DNA of 64,000 bases from Panax quinquefolius (GCA_020205615.1 CM035167.1:59851023-59915022), one strand, 5' to 3'; positions 1 to 11,035 are shown, counted from the stretch's first letter. A program made the numbers and translations. The notes: a model not told the origin generated them from the sequence alone.

Positions 1-1262
1 TTCATAACTGTTCATTAAACTAGTCTATAGTTTAATTCTATCATTCTATATTACAAGTCTTCACTTGCTCTTCACGCACATTTACATACTGAATGGCACT
101 TCATCTGGATACTGCTCAGCTTGATCTTTACGGAATTCTTAAGTTCTTCCTAACATCGTTCGCTGAAAATGTTTTTCATTTAAAGTATGTGTGAGCATTC
201 AATTGCCCAACAAGTCATAGTAGTTGAACATACAACTTCAAGAGTTTAACATTCCTTTGGAACTTCAATAACCGAACAAAAGTTATGAAGCAGCTTGAAC
301 AATAGGAATAATCTCGATTACTATCATTTTCAAACATTAGTCACATTCACTTTGAAATACTTTAATTCTCTATTTTTTTTTCATACACATTCTATCTGGC
401 TAGAATCAATAGCACAGACTTAACAATAGCCGTTCATGTATAAACAGAACATTCTTTTATTGAACAGTTCAATCATAGAACAGTTCATCTCATAGAAACA
501 CCGAAGTGTTCAAATTATGGCACAAGGCCTCATACATTCTACCACCTTGTACAAATATCGCACATTCAAGACATGTAACGTAAACTTCAAGTTCAACATC
601 CGAGAAGTTTAAGAAACTAGCATTCATTTGAAATATGAATGAAGTTAGAAACTTGCACTTCACACACAGCACAACTGACAAAATTGTTCCCTACAATTCA
701 AATCTATTAACTCGTTTATTTTAATCTTAATTTTAATATCACATATTAGCATCTTCTTCTGAATGGCTTTGCCTTTCACTTGATTCTGAATTTCAGCGCT
801 TCTTACAATAGATATAATTTTGCCTGCACTTTTCATTCAATCGAAATACTTCCCATATGTCAATCTGATTATTAATATTCATCATCTTTGATGATTAGCC
901 TATTCTTTTGTCTTGAAATTCCGAGAAGTTATTGATTACGTAAAAAGATCTACATTCCATCATGTCTCAAGATTTTACGTGAATCAATTACTTCTAATTT
1001 CAAAATAAATCTCCTTAGCGTAAAATGGATGAATAGTGCCTATTTCGCCTTTTCCCCAAAAAATATTTTATTCCCGGAAAACTTTTATTTTCGCTTTGAA
1101 AATTTTACTGCTCAATCTAGTTCAGAGCTAGAATCCTCCCGATTAATAATCATTCTTGGTTATAAAACAATTAATAAACACATAAAGACGTAAATAGTAT
1201 TAATAAAAATTCATTTTATTTATAACTAATTCTTTAAATCTTAATTTCGGACAATCCGGATT
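1..1262 (-). repeat. LTR-A fragment, minus strand, internally deleted
   Basis: Positions 1-715 match 14326-14940 of the complete minus-strand A LTR almost base for base, in the same orientation. Positions about 1030-1262 match the reversed 5' end of the same LTR (17750-17980), including the run that ends in a reversed 'aattcggattgtcc'-like segment. The 2.5 kb that should lie between the two blocks is absent, so this copy is internally deleted. The terminal TGTGACAACCC is also missing at 1262, where a block of opposite orientation begins. I see no gene here; the short open frames are chance. Confidence 0.75.
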
Positions 1263-1275
1263 TGTGTTTTCACAA

Positions 1276-1709
1276 ATGACATACGGGAGTCGGGCTAAAC
1301 AATTCCTTCAGAGAGCGAAGGTATATACCAAATCGGCAACCGATCTAACTCAATCGTAAGGGCAGTTGCAGGTATTTAGACGAGAACTTGTTTGTTGGTT
1401 GTTTGGGAAACCACTCAGAGTACCATATGGACTACTAAGCAGAGAAGTCGATGTGCCGAGTCCTAAAGAAGTATAAGAAGAAGATAAGAATGTAAATAAT
1501 CAAAGATGATGAACATTTTGAGTAAGACATCTCCAGATGTCATGAAAAACCGTAAACCTAGAATGAAAGTTAGTCACAGAAATTATATTGTAAGAACGCG
1601 AACCTTAAAAAGTAAAGTTAAGTAAACCAATGCCTAAGTCAAGTATATGACTAATTGGTGTATTTGTTATTTCCTTATGTGTTATAGGGATTGGAATGAG
1701 CAGTTCAGC
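1276..1709 (+). repeat. LTR-A middle block, plus strand
   Basis: This stretch is the reverse complement of 14950-15386 and lies directly against an A fragment of the opposite strand, so a small inversion or recombination joint lies near 1263-1275. Its first 165 bases are the block that also occurs in unrelated LTR-I at 52835-53010. The block ends abruptly at about 1710, where LTR-B sequence begins. Confidence 0.75.
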
Positions 1710-1716
1710 ATAATAT

Positions 1717-1775
1717 TTATTCCGCATTATCTTAGTCATAATATTTCTTACTGGGCTAGTTGAGAATAATTGTAT
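1717..1775 (+). repeat. LTR-B 5' copy remnant
   Basis: The stretch with 'cattatcttagtcataata' matches 8818-8869 of the intact 3' LTR, followed by 'aataattgtatt' that matches about 9038-9050. Only this fragment of the 5' LTR survives, with an internal deletion. Confidence 0.65.
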
Positions 1776-2027
1776 TAGGGATATGATCCCTGGCTAAGAT
1801 GTGAGAATAGTACTAGGAGGGGAGAGACGTGGAATTCCTTCGCTAGTATGACCTACCTAAGTTTATGTGGTATTTAATTGGTCGGTCAGAATTTAGGGAT
1901 AATATGTTACATGTCAATTAACCTTTGTTTTGTGGCGATGTCTGAAAATGACATCCGAGAATGTTGAGAATAGCAAAGTGGAGCACAAAGCGCATCGCTG
2001 ATTCACCACATATCAATAATCGGGGAT
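1776..2027 (+). other. Element B leader (non-coding)
   Basis: This lies between the LTR remnant and the first gag-like codons. I cannot find a primer-binding site of the TGGTATCAGAGC type, which was probably lost with the 5' LTR. Nothing else is recognised. Confidence 0.4.
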
Positions 2028-2960
2028 AATGTGCATCGAAGGCGACAATCCTCATGCAAACAACAACACCGACCAAATGATGAATGATCAAATGTTCAGG
2101 GGCTTTATGCAATTCATGCAACAAAGAAAGTAGAGCGGCTCTCATCCAAAATGCGAGTGGAAACACTGGAAACTCTCGGGCGGTCATCGCTAAAGAGTTC
2201 AAGGAGTTGGGACCACCGGAGTTTAAGGGAGAGCCAAAACCACTTACGGCGGAAGCATGGATAAAGCAGATCACCAAGATATTTGATATCTTGGGATGCT
2301 CGAGGAGCAAAAGGTTCCTTTCACGCCTTTTATGTTGCGCGGAGAGGCGACATCGATGGGAATGTAAAACATACCCAACTCTGCCGTACTGAAGATGTCA
2401 TGTGAGAAGTTCCAAGGGCTGTTCAATGACAAATACTTTCCCGAAAGTATTCGTCACATGAAGGTGGTGGAGTTTATCAAGTTGGAACAAAACAATATAA
2501 CCGTGTCGCAATACAAGGCTAAATTTATGAGTTATCCCGGTTTTCGTCCCACTTGGTGGATAATGAAGAGAGAATGACACGGATGTTTTTAAGAGGTTTG
2601 AAGCCGGAGATACGTCAACATCTTATTTCTCATAAACTGTGTTTATATCCAGATTGTGTAAATAGGGCTCAATAAGTGGAGCGCGATAACGAGTAGACGC
2701 AACTAAAAGAGAGCAGCCGACAAAATGATAATACCAGCGAGAGCAGTCATCGAAGTGGTGACAACAAGCATGGAGGGAATCAACAGGCCAGAAATGGTAA
2801 CCACTTAGGTGGTAATCAGGGCCAAAATAATAAGAATAGACATTTCAAGAAGAGGAGATTCAACAATGAGGGAAAGACATCAGCACCAACACCTGTCGTT
2901 AAGGAAGGAGAACGACAGGTCCATAGTCTTATGATGCGGAGGGGAGGGGCACATCAGTCC
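2028..2960 (+). pseudogene. gag: gag (capsid region) of element B, broken
   Basis: Gag forms the virus-like particle. An Asn-rich start (2028-2090) leads to the capsid signature EFKELGPPEFKGEPKPLTAE (about 2197-2256) and AWIKQITKIFDIL, the usual chromovirus gag opening. Further on, frames around 2395-2577 give KYFPESIRHMKVVEFIKLEQ and the 'ITVSQYKAKF' segment, and 2575-2690 gives FLRGLKPEIRQHL. Stops and shifts near 2140, 2370, 2520 and 2670 break it. The tail (2690-2930) is rich in Ser, Asn, Gly and basic residues, as in nucleocapsid linkers. It continues directly into the CCHC knuckle. Confidence 0.85.
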
Positions 2961-2970
2961 AAACTGCGCA

Positions 2971-3432
2971 ATGCCGTCCAAAGCATGTTATAATTGTGGA
3001 AGAGAAGGTCACTTAACCCGATTTTGTTGTTCACCGAAGACAAATTCAGCTAGGATGGAGGCACCAAAGGTCGTCCCAAAAAAGTCAAAACCCAGTAGTC
3101 TGCAGGAGAGCGTTTGTTATGACCTCCTCCCGAAAGCAAGGAACCCAATGAGGTCATCACGGGTAAGCTTATCATGTAACTCTAACGAAATCTATACTTT
3201 ATTTGATACCGGTTCTACCCATTCTTTTATTTCTCCTACTTGCGCTCATCGATTAAATTTGACTCAGGAGAAATTAGACTTTGACTTATCTGTGAAAACT
3301 CCGTTAAGAGAAACCTTCATTACATCCACTATTTATATGTCTTGTTTGGTTCAAATCGGTACCCTCACACTACCTGTAGATCTTATTTCATTGAAAATAC
3401 TTGCATTTGACGTGATTCTAGGGATTGATTAG
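2971..3432 (+). pseudogene. gag-pol: gag CCHC knuckle plus aspartic protease of element B
   Basis: This is a 153-codon open stretch. Residues 6-19 hold a complete CCHC knuckle (CYNCGREGHLTRFC) that binds RNA in the particle. About 70 residues later comes the retroviral-type aspartic protease active site LFDTGSTHSFIS (about 3199-3234), then the flap-side end ILAFDVILGID near 3393-3430. The protease normally cleaves Gag-Pol. The frame ends at a TAG where the family has Trp (the 'GMDWL' site), a TGG to TAG change. As a lone open stretch the active-site Asp is intact, but the polyprotein is broken. Confidence 0.85.
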
Positions 3433-3433
3433 T

Positions 3434-4390
3434 TAACTACTCATCATACAAAAATTGATTATTTTCGTAAGGTTGTTAGCTTTCATATTCCTAATCAACC
3501 TATTATGTGAATTCAAGCGACCAAACCATTAAAATCAATCACGGTCATCTCAAGCCATAAAGCTATTCGTTTATTGAAAAACGGATGTCAAGCTTTCTTA
3601 GCTCATGTCACAGATTTAAACAAAAATACGTCAGTTTTGAACGATATTTCTATTGTTAATAAATTTCCTGACGTTTTCCCCGAAGAACTTCCTGGCTTAA
3701 CCCCTGAGTGTGAAATTGAATTTTGTATCGACCTTGAACCCGGTACAAAACCCTTTTCCAAAGCCCCATATCGAATGGCTCCTATTGAACTTCAGGAGTT
3801 AAAGACCCAACTGTAGGAATTGTTAGACATCGACTTTATTCGTCCTAGTACTTCTCCTTGGGGTGCTCCTTTTCTATTCGTGAAGAAGAAAGATGGGAAT
3901 ATGCGACTTTGTATTGATTATCGGGAGTTGAATCATGTCACCATCAAAAATAAGTATCCATTGCCACGTATTGATGACCTATTTGACCAGTTTCAAGGAG
4001 CCAAATTCTTTTCAAAGATTGATTTTCGTTCCGGATATCACAAATTGAAGATTAGAACCGATGACATTCCAAAGACGACTTTCGTAACTCCTGAATTCGG
4101 GCATTATGAATTCCCTCATCATGTCCTTTTGATTGACTAATGCTCCTGCGCCTTTCATGGATATGATGAACCGAGTATTCAAGGAATATTTGGATCACTT
4201 TGTGGTCGTCTTTATTGATGACATCCTTATTTATTCCAAAAGCCGTGAAGATCATGAGCAACACTTGAGGCTGACACTCCAAAAGCTTCGTGAATACAAG
4301 CTTTATGCCAAGTTGAAGAAATCTGAATTCGGCGAGAGAAGTAGCATTCCTTGGGCACGTAGTATCAAGTCATGGAATATCTGTTGACCC
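3434..4390 (+). pseudogene. pol: Reverse transcriptase of element B, broken
   Basis: The protease-RT linker (FPDVFPEELPGLTPECEIEF, 3664-3723) is followed by [30 protein letters not shown] (3838-3897), [20 protein letters not shown], the fingers-palm [15 protein letters not shown] segment (about 4009-4050), and the catalytic motif [13 protein letters not shown] (about 4204-4242). The active-site FIDD is kept. A TAG at 3814 replaces the Gln of QLQELL, a C-to-T change. Frameshifts lie near 4115-4135 and about 4340. Confidence 0.88.
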
Positions 4391-4990
4391 AGCAAAGATT
4401 GAAGCAATTCAAAGCTGGGAGCAACCTAAATCAGTGACCGAAGTACGTAGTTTTCTCGGCTTAGCTGGTTATTATCGGAGATTCGTGGAAGGATTTTCTC
4501 GAATTGCTACTCCATTAACTCATCTTACTCAGAAAGATACAAAGTTCGGTTGGAGGGAAGAATGTGAGAAGAGTTTTTAAGAACTCAAGAGGAGACTCAT
4601 TTTAGCACCTGTTCTGACAATACCATCTGGCTCGGAGGATTTGTCATCTCTGATGATGCTTGAGCAAAGGGATGGGATGTGTTCTCATGTAACATGGAAA
4701 AAGTCATAGCTTTATGCCTCAAGACAACTCAAAGAATATGAGAGGAATTATCCTACTCATGATCTAGAGTTAGCATTTGTTGTCTTCTTTACTTAAAATT
4801 TGGAGGCATTACTTGTATGGGGAGAAGGTGGAGATCTTTATGGATCATAAAAGCCTCAAATATTTCTTTACTCAAAAGGAACTCAACATGCGACAATGAC
4901 GTTGGCTTTAACTATTGAAAGATTATGATCATACCATCCAATACCATCCTAGAAAAGCGAACGTGGTAGCTGACGCATTGAGTAGAAGAT
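4391..4990 (+). pseudogene. pol: RNase H of element B, heavily mutated
   Basis: The connection segment '[16 protein letters not shown]' is readable around 4450-4500. The RNase H core follows with YASRQLKEYERNYPTHDLEL (about 4711-4770) and the end 'YHPRKANVVADALSRRS' (4939-4989), standard for Ty3/gypsy. Stops include TGA for Arg and TAA near 4897-4912. The domain would remove the RNA strand during reverse transcription, but this copy is not functional. Confidence 0.8.
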
Positions 4991-5040
4991 CATATGCAAG
5001 TACGAGTGCGATATTGTCAACGCAAAGGCCCATTTTGTGT

Positions 5041-6110
5041 GACTTGCAAAGGATGGAGATAGAGTTAAAGACTCCAGGGACCCATGTGATGATGGCGAAT
5101 ATACGAGTAGAACCGACTTTAATCGATAAAGTTAAAGCTGCTCAAGTTACAGACCTGGAGCTGATGCGTATGAGGAAGAAGGTGCAAGAAGGTGCTATGC
5201 TGGAAGCAAGAATCGATGAAGAAGGAATACTTCGAGTCAAATCCAGACTTTGTGTTCCTAACGACCCTAATTTAAAGTATAAAATCATGATAGAGGTGCA
5301 GAACACACCGTTTGCAATCCATCTCGAGTACCAAAATGTATCATGATATTAAATCATACATTTTGGTGGAGCAATATGAAGAGAGAGATAGCGTTGTTTA
5401 TCTCAAGGTGTCTAACTTGTCAATGAGTTAAAGCAGAGCATCAAGTACCAAAAGGTCCATTGCAACCACTTGAAATTCCATAATGGAAGTGGGAGCACAT
5501 TACCATGGATTTCGCGTTCTCTGGCCTTCCTAAGGTTTCTCAAAGGCATAGATGCGATTTGGGTCATTGTTGATAGATTGACCAATTCTGCTCATTTCTT
5601 CCGAAATCGAGAAACTTATACACTTGAACATCTTGTTCAGTATGTACATAAACGAGATTGTAAGACCGGATGGTATGCTTAAGATCTATAGTTTACGATC
5701 GAGACCCAAGATTCACTTCACGATTTTGGGTTAGTTTGCAAAAAGCTATGGGCACAGACTTACGATTTAGCTTCGGCATATCATCCTCGAGACGAGACGA
5801 TGCGATCGAGAGGACTATTCAACCTCTTGAAGATCAATTAAGACTCGTGTCCTTGATTTCAAGGGAAGTTGGGATAAGTTCTTACCATTGGTGGAGTTTT
5901 CCCTCAACAACGAGTTATCAAGCAAGTATTGGCATGGCTCCATTCAAGCATTGTATGGAAGAAAGTGTCATTCTCGATTATCTTTGGGATGAGGAATGGG
6001 TGAAGCAACGTTGTTGGGGCCCGGAGTTGGTACGTATGACTACGGAAAAGATTCAAACGATCCGAATGACGTATAAAAACCTCACAAGATCGACAAAAGA
6101 GTTATGCTGA
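5041..6110 (+). pseudogene. pol: Integrase N-terminal and core of element B, broken
   Basis: The pre-integrase segment (5041-5345) ends in LRVKSRLCVPND. The zinc-binding region is degraded, but 'CLTCQ' remains near 5410. Core landmarks are a decayed 'EHITMDF' near 5490, YDRDPRFTSRFW with the second catalytic Asp (5695-5732), then RTIQPLEDQLRL after the catalytic Glu (about 5805-5840) and SYQASIGMAPF (5911-5943). At least four frame changes lie between 5345 and 5700, plus short deletions in the AYHPQTDGQSE region. Confidence 0.82.
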
Positions 6111-6126
6111 TCTTCATCGAAAGGAC

Positions 6127-6594
6127 GTGGAATTCGATATAGGAGATCATGTGTTGTTGCGTGTTGCTCCATGGAAAGGAGTTACAAGATTTGGAAAGAG
6201 AGGAAAAATCAATCCTCGATTCATCGGCCCATTTTTAATCCTCGATCGAGTAGGAACTGTGGCCTATAGACTCACTTTACCGCCAAGTATGTCTCGTGTT
6301 CATAACATTTTTCACATATCCATGTTACGTAAATATGTGAAAGACCCGAACCACATTATTGAGTTAGAACCGGACGAAATAGAGGAAGATTTGACGTATG
6401 AAGAGATTCCTGTTCAAATTTTGGATAAGAAGGAACATATTCTACGCTCCAAGGTTATACCTCAAGTCAAAGTTTTGTGGAGAAACCACGATGTTGAGGA
6501 AATGACTTGGAAGTTAGAATCTGAAATGAAATCAAGGTATCCTTACCTCTTCGACAAAACAGGTACGTGCCCTAATTTCGAGGGCGAAATTTAA
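6127..6594 (+). pseudogene. pol: Integrase C-terminus with chromodomain, element B (155 codons open)
   Basis: The best preserved coding piece of the element. Residues 1-60 are the integrase C-terminal GPY/F-type module (DHVLLRVAPWKGVTRFGKRG, then NPRFIGPFLILDRVG). Residues 60-75 give the VHNIFHISMLRKY connector. Residues about 95-145 form the chromodomain-like tail (EEIPVQILDKKEH, LRSKVIPQVKVLWRNHDVEE, TWKLESEMKSRYPYLF) used by chromoviruses to target histone marks. The pattern fits the Tekay type. The frame ends four bases before the polypurine tract, as expected. Confidence 0.9.
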
Positions 6595-6595
6595 T

Positions 6596-6607
6596 AAGAA
6601 GGGGAGG
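6596..6607 (+). other. Polypurine tract, element B
   Basis: The run aagaaggggagg stands immediately before the TG of the 3' LTR (6609). It primes plus-strand DNA synthesis in this element class. Confidence 0.8.
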
Positions 6608-7274
6608 TTGTAAGACCCCAACTTTTATAAATAAAGATGAATTTTCTATAAATATTATTTTTGAATATTATGGAGTAAATTTGATATAATGTTATAGTTG
6701 TGGATAATATTTATAAATTTTGCAAAGTAAGCAAGTTGTTATAAAATATTCGTTTGGTCGGGGAATATTCTTTTTGTCGGGGAATATTCGTACGAAGGCA
6801 CAATCATTGGTGGACCCCACAACGGAATTATTGTCGGATTGAGAAAACGACAAAAATACTTTATGAAAATAACGGCGGAGGTGTTACCGTTAAAACTGTT
6901 AAACTACCCGGTAGTAAAAGTACAGTAATTCGCGTTGTTGCATAGTAGCACACGGTATTGATTATTGATGCTTACATGAGAAGTCACTCAGCTATACTCA
7001 ATTATTGCTACAGTAATTGCTGCATCATATCTCTTATATTATTGATTCAATTATTGTCACAAAGATCATCATATAATATGTAATATTATTAAATCAATAA
7101 TTGAGACGACAAGTTATAAATGATTAATAATTGTTGAAAGATTAAATATGTGTTGATTAAAAATAAAATGATTTGTGGTAATATTTATTCAATCCTTGAT
7201 GTATATAAAGAGTCTATTATGAGGCGTTTGTGGTAAGTTTGGTTATTTTATGGGGGCCCATATGTCATCATCTA

Positions 7275-7380
7275 AGAGTCTCTTCAATAATAGTAATTAC
7301 CTTCATCAATAGTAATTACTTTAGTTAATAGTAATTACCTTCGTCGAATAGTAATTACCTTCGTCGATAATAATTACATT
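7275..7380 (+). repeat. Tandem repeat, 'aatagtaattaccttcgtcg' unit
   Basis: About five copies of a 19-21 base unit of the form aatagtaattacyttcrtcg lie head to tail. They are followed at 7385-7550 by about four looser ~40 base units sharing 'ccactt..ctttcacatt'. Both lie just upstream of the TATA-like box. Confidence 0.75.
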
Positions 7381-7564
7381 TACCGGACATCAAACCACTT
7401 GCGCTTTCATATTACGAGTGCCAAACCAATTGTCGTTTCACATTACTGAGCGTCGAAACCACTTGGTGTTTCACATTACATGCGTCGAACCACTTTTTTA
7501 TTCACATCACCGATTCGTCCGAGCCACTTGCCTTTTCACATTTCAAGTGCTAAGCTAGATATCT

Positions 7565-7578
7565 TCTATAAATAGAGG
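7565..7578 (+). promoter_or_regulatory. Candidate TATA box of LTR-B
   Basis: The string tctataaatagagg is a good plant TATA box and lies in the expected part of an LTR. Similar 'cctataaatag' strings occur in LTR-A (11930-11939), the Tat LTRs (19982, 41801, 57398), LTR-C (21350) and LTR-G (61630). Inferred from sequence only. Confidence 0.6.
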
Positions 7579-7759
7579 CCTAGTGCTTCATTATTTTTCA
7601 CGAATTCATTCAAGCTATAGAGAGAAAAGTATAGAGAGATAAGAAAAGAAGAAGAGTATTACGTTACTACACTACTGCAGTATTCAATCTCCTACTATTG
7701 TAAGGGGTATTATTCTTTCTTATTCATGAAGAGAACTGTTGTTATTCCATTGCTTATAA

Positions 7760-8075
7760 TTACATTGGAATAACCTATATATCGTGGTTTACCCTATACT
7801 TGGTGACATTCTTCTATTATTCACATTGGAACATCCTCATGCGTGTGTTTTACACCGGACCTAGTTCTGTCTTTATTATTATTACATTGGAACATCTTGT
7901 GCGTGTGTTTTACCTGACCGACTCCGTTAAAATCTTTATTATTATTACATTGGAACATCCATGCATGTGTTTTTATAGTGGACTGGTTCCGCCTTTATTA
8001 TTATTATTCTGGAACATCCATGGCTTTGTGCAAATTTTGCACGACCTAGTTCCGATTATTATTATTCTGCTGGAA
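7760..8075 (+). repeat. Five-copy ~62 bp tandem repeat in LTR-B
   Basis: Each unit runs 'ttattattattacattggaacatcc..tgcgtgtgttttac..gac'. About five copies are seen, with spacing near 60-65 bases. It reads open in one frame only because the unit length is near a multiple of three. Confidence 0.75.
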
Positions 8076-8384
8076 TAACTTTTGTCTGTCGCAATCTGCA
8101 AGAATGCATGGTGATTTCTTTTGTTATTCCATTCTTTATTATACTCAGTTAGTTAAAGTTTTGACTTCTATACTCCATGAAATTAGTAGAATATCCTTGA
8201 TATTTGCGCTTCATCCAGTATCTTTTTATGGAAATTTTCTTCTAATCATTCTTGAAATTTACTCTACAAAGCAGTATCATGTTGACAATTTGGACATTAT
8301 TAGTTCCTGGATGAATTTATTCTTGAACTTGTTTTATTGAATTCTTATATCATTGTCATCATCCTCATGTTTATATTATGTTGA

Positions 8385-8640
8385 AAGTCATCTGTGGCCT
8401 GTAGTGCATAGATGGACTTGGTATGATTATGACCAGAGATTATTCGGTGTAATCATGATCATAATGTTAAAAATGATGTTGTAAAAGTTATCATTGGCCC
8501 GTAGTGCATTGATGGACAGTTGTTGGCATGATCATGACCATTAATGAATACACGAATGTCCTTGGCTGTAGTGCATGGATAATTTATGATCGTGATACTA
8601 AAGAATATCCTTGGCCGTAGTGCAGGGGTGATTCGATGAT
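8385..8640 (+). repeat. Hairpin-unit repeats in LTR-B
   Basis: Four units are built around 'ggccgtagtgcat' with flanking arms that can pair, such as CATCTGTG...CATAGATG at about 8387-8414 and ATCCTTG...CAGGGGT at about 8608-8631. The same core (cgtagtgcaaagat) makes the eight-unit array of LTR-C. Confidence 0.65.
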
Positions 8641-9177
8641 GTGGATTATTTATTAAGCTGAGTCCCAGCGATAAAAGTCATGAAAAACCTTTTAAATCAT
8701 AAAAGATAGTAGATTTTATTCTCTACTTGACTCTTTTAATGGATTGCTTGTTCCATTATGCATTAAACTTGATGTTGTTATATTTTATCGGTTTAACACA
8801 TGCTTAAGGCTAACGATAATTTATTCTGCATTATCTTAGTCATAATATTTCTTACTGGGCTAGTTGAGCTCACCCTTTCTTTCACTGTTCTCTTCAGGAA
8901 ATGAGAACATAGCAGGGACTAGTCGGGGAACGGAGTGACGGTCCAGAGGATAGCATTAGTAGTCTTCACTATTCTATGAAATAGTGTGTTAATAATTGTA
9001 ATGAGGACTCCTTTTGAGTTAGTATAATCTCTAGTAGACAATAATTGTATTCAAACTCACAGTTATGTTTTGTCGTATTATACACGACAGATGTATTAGT
9101 AAGTTGTATTTGAATTTTGTACCATGTATCTGACGACCCAAAATGGGTGATGTATACCTAATTTTGGGGGCGTCACA

Positions 9178-9345
9178 GATTATGTATCCTTGGTGGCGGA
9201 TAAAAGTCACTCGTGCAAGATGTAAAGAATAATGTAATTATCATTATTTGTAATGAGAAAGGTTATAAGGTTTTAGAACCTGGGGATTCAGAATGTATGT
9301 TATTATATTTCAGTATATAATGATGTATGCATAATGAATGGTGTA
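9178..9345 (+). repeat. LTR-A 3'-terminal portion, plus strand
   Basis: This is the reverse complement of 14150-14320 ('tccttggtggcgga', 'gtcactcgtg', 'actcgtgacgta'). The last ~55 bases of the LTR and the primer-binding site seen at 14087-14103 are deleted here, and A leader sequence follows at once. Confidence 0.75.
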
Positions 9346-11022
9346 CTCGTGACGTACGGAATCCGTGTTTCATGATCATAGTAAATCATAGTAACAAATG
9401 AGCTGTTAAACGATGAATGATTTATAGCTAATGCTATGTATGAATGATACTACGAAGTAGTACGGGAAGAAAAACTCAAATTGAGTTGTAAAAGATAGTA
9501 TATGAATTAAAGAAAATTCGTATTATGTAAAGAGAAAGTTAGAAGTTGTAAGATTTCAATTGAGGACTCATATGATGGCTGAGTTGTATGAATATTTGTA
9601 TGGGAAGAGGTTTGTGCTTGGTGTAACAACCACTCAGTTTATTACAGTGATAATCATTGAAATTGGTTGCGCTATCAAGATGTATATGACGAGAAGGTGA
9701 ACCTTTTCTCATGTATATACTTGATAGGTAGAAAATGATAAGATATGTGCGGGTTCTTGAAACTCATACTTATGAAAAGTTTGTGACTCATAGTTATATG
9801 CTATGTTTCTGAGCCCTAAGCATATGGATAGTCCTTGATTTGTTCTTGGATTACATATTACGAAGATAAGTTCTTAAACACATATGGTTGTGGAAAGTTC
9901 CTAAACACATAAAGTGTGGTAAGTTGATGAACTATACTAAGGTATAGGAATGTTTAGACTGAAAGTAAGTATTTTTAGTAGACTTAGCATTGAAGGTGCT
10001 AGAGAAGATTAAGTATTGTCACAAGTAAGACAATGAAGGAAGATGGAGAATAGGATATTCCAAGTCATCTAGCTATGCTAGATTTTGAAATTTTTTGAAA
10101 TCGTGTTAATATGCGCATTTTGAAAATTAAAGAATTGGTTCGACTTTTTGAACCAATGGATTTTAAAAGAACTATTCTTGGTATGTCTATGTTAATTGTT
10201 TCGGCTAGACAGAAATTGATTTGAAATATTAAAATGAATTCTATATCATCAGTGCATTTGATGCGAGGATGGTAAAAGGATGAAGTTATTAATGTAATTA
10301 AACTTGGTTTTGGATTTGATCTTAGGATCAATAACCCGCTATTGTATGATGCATAATGATGAAGTCATCAACGTATTATGAAAAGTGCGGTATCATGATG
10401 TCATGAAACGTTTTGATGTATTGCAAATGAATTTAAAGAATTAGTCGATGTCAAGTGAGTTGACTAGACGAATTTTTCAAGTTGATGTCCAATTTATTGG
10501 TATGGTCTAAGTTACTTGATTTGGCTAAGACGAATGGTATGTTATGATTAAAAGAAAATCGAGCTTTCTTTGAAGAGCTATGCCAAACCAAATTATTTTT
10601 GGTGCGGATTCTAATGATTAGGTCTGAGGTGAACATACCCTGAAATCGGGTTATACGATAGGCTGATCACCTATGTATGGAAGATGTAGTTTACCTTATT
10701 TGTGATTGTAAACTTACCGTGTACGAAAGGTTTACGGCGAGAGGCTGTTTAACCTAGTAAGAGTTCACGGTCAATTTGACCCCTCAGCAAAAGTATGAAA
10801 TTTTTTAAAGGAATTCTTACATTCCTTGTTGTTCATTCTACTTCATAAATCTTGATAAGTTATGAAGGTGAGGGAATGTTTGAAAGATAAGAACTTCATT
10901 GAAGAGAAGTTGAGAAGAAGAGTAAGTTAAAATTTCGAGGGCAAAATTCTGTGAAGAAGAGGTGAATGTGATGACTCGGGTATGGGTATGGTTTGAAGAA
11001 ATTCCGAGGACGGAATTTTTAT
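9346..11022 (+). other. A-family internal region without coding capacity
   Basis: The first ~290 bases are leader sequence shared, in reverse, with 13921-14040 and 18768-19069. The next 1.4 kb shows no gag, protease, RT or integrase motif in any frame. Only chance open frames of under 90 codons exist. A stretch at 10590-10680 resembles LTR-H near 49310-49370. The segment 10930-11020 has the 'tttcgagg..aaattttt' wording that usually ends chromovirus pol genes. The region is either a very large internal deletion or the interior of a non-autonomous element. Confidence 0.6.
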
Positions 11023-11035
11023 AAAGGGGGAAGGA
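11023..11035 (+). other. Polypurine tract of the plus-strand A element
   Basis: The string aaagggggaagga directly precedes TGTGACAACCC. It marks 11036 as the start of a 3' LTR. Confidence 0.7.

Larger units (their letters stand above)
1717..9177 (+). mobile_element. Element B: Tekay-like Ty3/gypsy chromovirus, 5' truncated, degenerate
   Basis: Domain order on the plus strand is gag, CCHC knuckle, aspartic protease, RT, RNase H, integrase, chromodomain, purine tract and 3' LTR, which is the order of Ty3/gypsy elements. The chromodomain tail and the integrase wording fit the Tekay (Del) chromovirus lineage. The 5' LTR is almost wholly lost and no primer-binding site is visible. The reading frame is cut by many stops and frameshifts, so the copy is non-autonomous. 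It lies within A-family LTR sequence: A sequence precedes it to 1709 and resumes at 9178 just after its terminal CA. Confidence 0.85.
6609..9177 (+). repeat. LTR-B, 3' copy (2569 bp)
   Basis: It starts TGTAAGACCCCAAC and ends GGGGGCGTCACA. The start recurs at 63838 with the same following ~160 bases. The end resembles the end of solo LTR-C (24030-24066). Inside are four sets of degenerate tandem repeats (7275-7380, 7385-7550, 7760-8075, 8385-8640). A TATA-like 'tctataaatagagg' at 7565-7578 is a likely promoter box. The small open frames at 7800-8340 come from the repeats and are not genes. Confidence 0.9.

Noticed and set aside
1918..2310. 130-codon minus-strand ORF opposite gag of element B
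   Set aside because: Shadow of the gag region; the plus strand carries the recognisable capsid wording.
7800..8340. ORFs of 92 and 78 codons in LTR-B
   Set aside because: The first is a ~62 base tandem repeat read in one frame; the second has no motif and lies in LTR sequence.
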